Assembly (NCBI GenBank): GCA_013298955.1
Contig: JAAFJT010000041.1
Coordinates: 1 to 38,572 of the forward strand
Length of the DNA: 38,572 bases
Direction of reading: 5' to 3'
From: Chitinophagales bacterium
Lineage (GTDB): Bacteria; Bacteroidota; Bacteroidia; Chitinophagales; Saprospiraceae
Position numbers and translations under genes: made by a program. Positions 34,881-38,572 of the stretch are shown here, in pieces; position 1 is the stretch's first letter, and the number at the start of each line of letters is the position of its first letter. The notes under the pieces were generated by a model that saw nothing but the letters and a program-made list of their open reading frames with translations, was not told where the DNA came from and did no database searches.

Positions 34881-35351
34881 ATGGCTAAAGAAAAGAAACC
34901 GCGCAAAATACAAATTGTCAATCGACGTGCTGAACACGAATATTATTTTGTCAAACGCTATGAAGCGGGTATCGTTTTGCATGGAACGGAGGTCAAAGCG
35001 ATTCGAGAAGGGCAGGCGAATTTGACGGATTCGTTTTGTTTTTTCAAAGATGATGAATTGTATGTCAAAAGTATGTTCATTTCGGAGTACAAAGATGGGA
35101 CGTACAACAATCATGAAACCCGCCGTTTGCGGAAACTTTTATTGAAACGGAGTGAATTAAAAGTTTTGGAACGCAAAATGAGTGAAAAAGGCTTTGCCAT
35201 TGTGCCTATTCGCATTTTTTTCAATGACAGGGGATTGGCTAAATTGGAAATCGCCCTTGGGCAAGGTAAAAAAGAGTACGACAAGCGCAATACGCTCAAA
35301 GAACGCGATAATAAACGCGAATTGGATAATTTGAAAAAAATAAAACTTTAA
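34881..35351 (+). CDS. smpB: SsrA-binding protein SmpB
   Basis: 156 residues. Characteristic parts are present: IVNRRAEHEYYFVKRYEAGI, LHGTEVKAIREGQANLTDSF, NHETRRLRKLLLKRSELK, IRIFFNDRGLAKLEIALGQG and the basic tail KKEYDKRNTLKERDNKRE. SmpB carries tmRNA to stalled ribosomes for trans-translation. No tmRNA gene is visible in the flanking sequence. It is single-gene or read through from corA via the hairpin. Confidence 0.95.
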   Translation: MAKEKKPRKIQIVNRRAEHEYYFVKRYEAGIVLHGTEVKAIREGQANLTDSFCFFKDDELYVKSMFISEYKDGTYNNHETRRLRKLLLKRSELKVLERKMSEKGFAIVPIRIFFNDRGLAKLEIALGQGKKEYDKRNTLKERDNKRELDNLKKIKL

Positions 35352-35406
35352 GTTTTTATTCTAAATATTTTAACTGAAACGCTTAGAATATCCTAAGTAT
35401 TTGACT

Positions 35407-35523
35407 ATGAATGAATTAAAAATGTACAAATATTTGTTAGAGAATACTTCACCTGATAAAAATCGATTGGAACAAGAATTTATTCAAGCACATGAGGTTG
35501 AAACGTATTTAATATCCTTATGA
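35407..35523 (+). pseudogene. Possible remnant of a degraded gene
   Basis: A 38-codon frame (MNELKMYKYLLENTSPDKN..., ending VETYLISL) has a coding-like composition. A one-base shift after it continues as DAIEARIE, then a stop, then IYKGCTNERTD. This looks like a broken reading frame rather than noise, but I cannot assign a family and the case is weak. Confidence 0.3.
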
Positions 35524-35573
35524 TGCCATTGAAGCACGAATTGAGTAGATTTACAAAGGTTGTACAAATGAAC

Positions 35574-35670
35574 GTACTGATTGAACGAATTTTTGCAGAT
35601 TAATATAGATTTTTTGAATATAAATATTAAAAATATTTATATTAATCTGCAAAATTCGCTCAATTCGTAC
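35574..35670. repeat. AT-rich hairpin between smpB and carB
   Basis: TTGAACGAATTTTTGCAGAT and TAATAT pair with ATATTAATCTGCAAAATTCG and CTCAA; outer GTAC/GTAC also fits. The interior has a second AATATT-type palindrome. It lies between convergent genes and may end both transcripts. Confidence 0.75.
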
Positions 35671-35692
35671 ATCGATTCATACAATAAAATTA

Positions 35693-38509
35693 TTATTGAT
35701 ATAAAAACATCGACCGATTGCGCTCCAATTCCCTAAAATACGGGTCTTTCAAATCTTTGATAAAATGAATCGCTTCACCCGTTGATTTCATTTCGGGTCC
35801 CAATTTTTTATCCGTTCCTGCAAATTTTTCAAAAGAAAAAACGGGTACTTTTATCGCGTAACCTTCCAATTTAGGTTCAAATTTAAAATCTTTTATCTTG
35901 TGCGTTCCCAACATCACTTGGGTAGCCATCTTCAAAAACGGTACTTGATACGCTTTGGCAATAAACGGAGTCGTGCGGGAAGCCCTTGGATTTGCCTCTA
36001 TCACATAGACTTTTTCATTTTTAATCGCAAATTGGATATTGATTAATCCTTTGATATTCAACGCATAAGCCAATTGTTGCGTGTATTTGACCATCATATC
36101 AACGACCGCTTTCGATAAACTATACGTTGGTAATAAAGCATTACTATCGCCCGAGTGAATGCCCGCAGGTTCGATATGCTCCATGATGCCCATGATTAAA
36201 ACGTCTTCGCCATCGCAAATTGCATCGATTTCGGCTTCTTTGGCACGTTCTAAAAATTGGTCAATCAAGACTTTATGGTCAGGCAAATGTTTGAAAATAC
36301 TCAAAACGGAGCGTTCCAATTCAGCATCGTTTATCACAATTCGCATCCGTTGTCCGCCTAACACATAAGACGGGCGCACCAAAACGGGATAAGTGACTTC
36401 CGCCGCTATCCGCAACGCCTCATCCACATCATCCGCAACGCCATAACGCGGATAAGGAATGCTCAATGCTTTCAACAAATCTGAAAACGCGCCCCTATCT
36501 TCCGCCAAATCCATCGCTTTAAAGTCAGAACCAATGATGCGAATCCCATGTTTATAGAGTTTTTCAGCCAATTTCAAAGCCGTTTGACCCCCTAATTGGA
36601 CAATCACGCCTTCGGGTTTTTCCAAATCAATGATTTCCTTCAAATGTTCCCAATACACAGGCTCAAAATAGAGTTTATCTGCGACATCAAAATCGGTTGA
36701 AACCGTTTCTGGATTACAATTGACCATAATCGCTTCATAACCCGCTTCTTTGATGGCTAACAAACCATGCACGCAACAATAATCAAATTCAATCCCCTGC
36801 CCTATCCGATTCGGTCCCGAACCTAAAACGATGATTTTTTTCTTGGAAGAAGGAACCGACTCGTTTTCACCATCAAAAGTAGAGTAATAATAAGGTGTCA
36901 AAGCTGGAAATTCCGCCGCACAAGTATCCACTAATTTGTACGTGCGCCGAATGTTGAGGGCATAACGGCGGCGCGTCACTTCGGATTCTTTAATCCGCAA
37001 CGTCCAAGCAATCTGCGCATCCGAATAACCGACTTGTTTCAATTCTCTAAAAAAAGGCTCTGGAAGGTCTTCTGCCACATTGTAGCGTTGCAATTGCTCC
37101 TCATATTTGACCAACCGCTTGATTTGACGAATGTACCAAGGGTCAATTCGAGTCAATTTTTGAATGGTTTTTTCTGGAATCCCCAAACGCAATGCGTCTT
37201 TAAGGCGATAAATGCGGTCATCCGACGCATGTTCCAACCTTCTGAGAATATCTTGGGTGTTAATCCACTCTTTTTTATCCGCGCCAAGTCCTGCTCGACC
37301 ATTTTCTTGCGATTGGCAAGCCTTCTGCAAAGCCTCTAAAAAATTGCGCCCAATCGCCATCACTTCTCCAACCGATTTCATTTGCAAACCCAATCGTTCA
37401 TCTGCCCCCTGAAATTTATCAAAATTCCAACGCGGCATTTTCACAATCACATAATCCAAACTGGGTTCAAAATAAGCAGAAGTCGTCCCTGTAATTTGGT
37501 TTTTCAACTCATCTAAATGATAACCAATGGCTAATTTTGCCGCAATTTTCGCAATCGGATAGCCTGTTGCCTTACTCGCCAAAGCAGATGAGCGCGAAAC
37601 ACGCGGGTTAATTTCAACCGCAATCAATTGTTCGGTCTCTGGGTTTTGCGCAAACTGCACATTACATCCACCCGCAAAATTGCCTAAAGAACGCATCATC
37701 CGAATCGCATCATTCCGCATTTGTTGATAAGCCGTGTCCGAAAGCGTCATCGCAGGCGCGACCGTGATGCTATCGCCTGTGTGAATGCCCATTGGATCGA
37801 GATTTTCAACCGTACAAATAATGACAACATTATCGTTTTTATCTCGAAGCAATTCCAATTCGTACTCTTTCCAACCTAAAACAGCTTTTTCAACCAACAC
37901 TTCATGGGTCGGCGAAGCATCTAAACCGCGTTTAATCGCTTCCGCAAATTCACTTTCTTTGAAAACAAAGCTACCACCCGTTCCACCTAACGTAAACGAC
38001 GGGCGAATCACTAAGGGAAAACCGATGGCTTGCGCGGCTTCATAACCTTCCAAAAAGGAATTAGCAATCTGTGAAGGCGCGACCGCCATGCCAATATCCA
38101 ACATCAATTGACGGAATTGTTCCCGATTTTCAGCGAGTTCAATGGCGGCAACATCTACGCCAATCATTCTTACCCCGAATCGGTCCCAAACGCCTTGTTT
38201 GTCTGCCTCCAATGCAAGATTCAAGGCTGTTTGTCCGCCCATTGTGGGCAATACGGCATCAATTTGGTGCTTTTCAAGGATTTGAATAATACTTTCGACG
38301 GTTAACGGCAGGAGAAAAATCCTATCTGCTGTCACAGGATCCGTCATAATAGTGGCAGGATTAGAATTAATCAACGTCACTTCAATCCCTTCTTCCCGAA
38401 GAGAACGAGACGCTTGCGTGCCTGAATAATCAAATTCACACGCTTGACCAATGATTATCGGACCGCTTCCGATGATGAGGACGCTGCGGATAGAGCTATC
38501 TTTGGGCAT
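35693..38509 (-). CDS. carB: Carbamoyl-phosphate synthase large subunit, short form
   Basis: 938 residues. Two ATP-grasp halves are present: the first opens SVLIIGSGPIIIGQACEFDY with RPSFTLGGTGGSFV and AVEINPRVSRSSALASKATG; the second has IIVLGSGPNRIGQGIEFDYC, RPSYVLGGQRM and VIEANPRASRTTPFIAKAYQ. The chain ends FIKDLKDPYFRELERNRSMF, just after the second half. The C-terminal MGS-like allosteric domain of about 130 residues found in E. coli CarB is absent. Short CarB is, to my knowledge, normal in several Bacteroidota. It makes carbamoyl phosphate for pyrimidines and arginine with CarA, which is not in the window. Confidence 0.95.
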   Translation of the reverse strand: MPKDSSIRSVLIIGSGPIIIGQACEFDYSGTQASRSLREEGIEVTLINSNPATIMTDPVTADRIFLLPLTVESIIQILEKHQIDAVLPTMGGQTALNLALEADKQGVWDRFGVRMIGVDVAAIELAENREQFRQLMLDIGMAVAPSQIANSFLEGYEAAQAIGFPLVIRPSFTLGGTGGSFVFKESEFAEAIKRGLDASPTHEVLVEKAVLGWKEYELELLRDKNDNVVIICTVENLDPMGIHTGDSITVAPAMTLSDTAYQQMRNDAIRMMRSLGNFAGGCNVQFAQNPETEQLIAVEINPRVSRSSALASKATGYPIAKIAAKLAIGYHLDELKNQITGTTSAYFEPSLDYVIVKMPRWNFDKFQGADERLGLQMKSVGEVMAIGRNFLEALQKACQSQENGRAGLGADKKEWINTQDILRRLEHASDDRIYRLKDALRLGIPEKTIQKLTRIDPWYIRQIKRLVKYEEQLQRYNVAEDLPEPFFRELKQVGYSDAQIAWTLRIKESEVTRRRYALNIRRTYKLVDTCAAEFPALTPYYYSTFDGENESVPSSKKKIIVLGSGPNRIGQGIEFDYCCVHGLLAIKEAGYEAIMVNCNPETVSTDFDVADKLYFEPVYWEHLKEIIDLEKPEGVIVQLGGQTALKLAEKLYKHGIRIIGSDFKAMDLAEDRGAFSDLLKALSIPYPRYGVADDVDEALRIAAEVTYPVLVRPSYVLGGQRMRIVINDAELERSVLSIFKHLPDHKVLIDQFLERAKEAEIDAICDGEDVLIMGIMEHIEPAGIHSGDSNALLPTYSLSKAVVDMMVKYTQQLAYALNIKGLINIQFAIKNEKVYVIEANPRASRTTPFIAKAYQVPFLKMATQVMLGTHKIKDFKFEPKLEGYAIKVPVFSFEKFAGTDKKLGPEMKSTGEAIHFIKDLKDPYFRELERNRSMFLYQ

Positions 38510-38549
38510 TTGTCTGTATTAATTGGTGTTAAAGACTCTTTTCGGGGCG

Positions 38550-38557
38550 CAAAGGTA
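38550..38557 (-). promoter_or_regulatory. Predicted carB promoter, -7 element
   Basis: The minus strand reads TACCTTTG, identical to the nirB box. The transcript would start near 38543, about 35 bases before carB. The -33 region lies beyond the window. Confidence 0.5.
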
Positions 38558-38572
38558 GGTAATTTTTATTTT

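Overview
The window looks like a chromosomal segment of a Bacteroidota bacterium with an AT-rich genome. Three things support this. It carries a gliding-motility lipoprotein of the GldD type and a secreted protein with a type IX secretion (Por) sorting tail. It carries a short CarB without the allosteric C-terminal domain, and a DivIC/FtsB protein next to enolase. Several genes have TAnnTTTG boxes upstream, three of them with TTTG (or TTG) 19-20 bases further up, which is the Bacteroidota sigma-A promoter form. The class is not certain; Saprospiria or a Cytophagia-like lineage is a guess. No tRNA, rRNA, CRISPR, integrase or transposase was seen.

Layout. 1-2002: the 5' two thirds of an RND/MMPL exporter on the minus strand, cut by the window edge. 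2288-14651: an assimilatory nitrate/nitrite island. nirB and nirD run leftward. Running rightward from the shared intergenic region are an outer-membrane alginate-export-type porin, a NarK transporter, a fused nitrate reductase/flavoprotein of about 1185 residues, and a protein with two siroheme-reductase-like half domains plus a CxxC/CxxC ribbon. Together they would bring nitrate across both membranes, reduce it to nitrite, and reduce nitrite to ammonium. 14813-24596: a TerC-family membrane protein, a DUF6495-like protein, an Omp28/thioredoxin-like type IX cargo, a lipoprotein, an unknown exported membrane protein, etfBA, a small TPR protein and two TerD proteins. 24842-38509: mostly housekeeping (gldD, an SDR, DUF2853, divIC, eno, tatD, a SMI1/KNR4 protein, a TPR adenylate cyclase, a Cys-cluster protein, corA, smpB, carB).

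The most striking feature is not a gene. Nearly every intergenic gap holds a near-perfect palindrome, and the palindromes fall into families: (A) 32-35 base units with a 1-2 base centre; (B) long hairpins built on a GATTTTCACGGATTTTT-like arm; (C) elements bounded by AACACAT/ATGTGTT and built from CATAGG half-units in 19-base repeats; (D) a GAAATAGGATG/TGATTTGAAGGAT hairpin whose right arm is tandemly triplicated. Several are nested inside one another. The clearest case is a 317-base element between the terD genes in which at least three hairpins sit in each other's loops. In one case an element supplies the stop codon and last residues of the nitrate reductase. No mobilising enzyme is encoded in the window, so these would have to be moved in trans or spread by replication errors.
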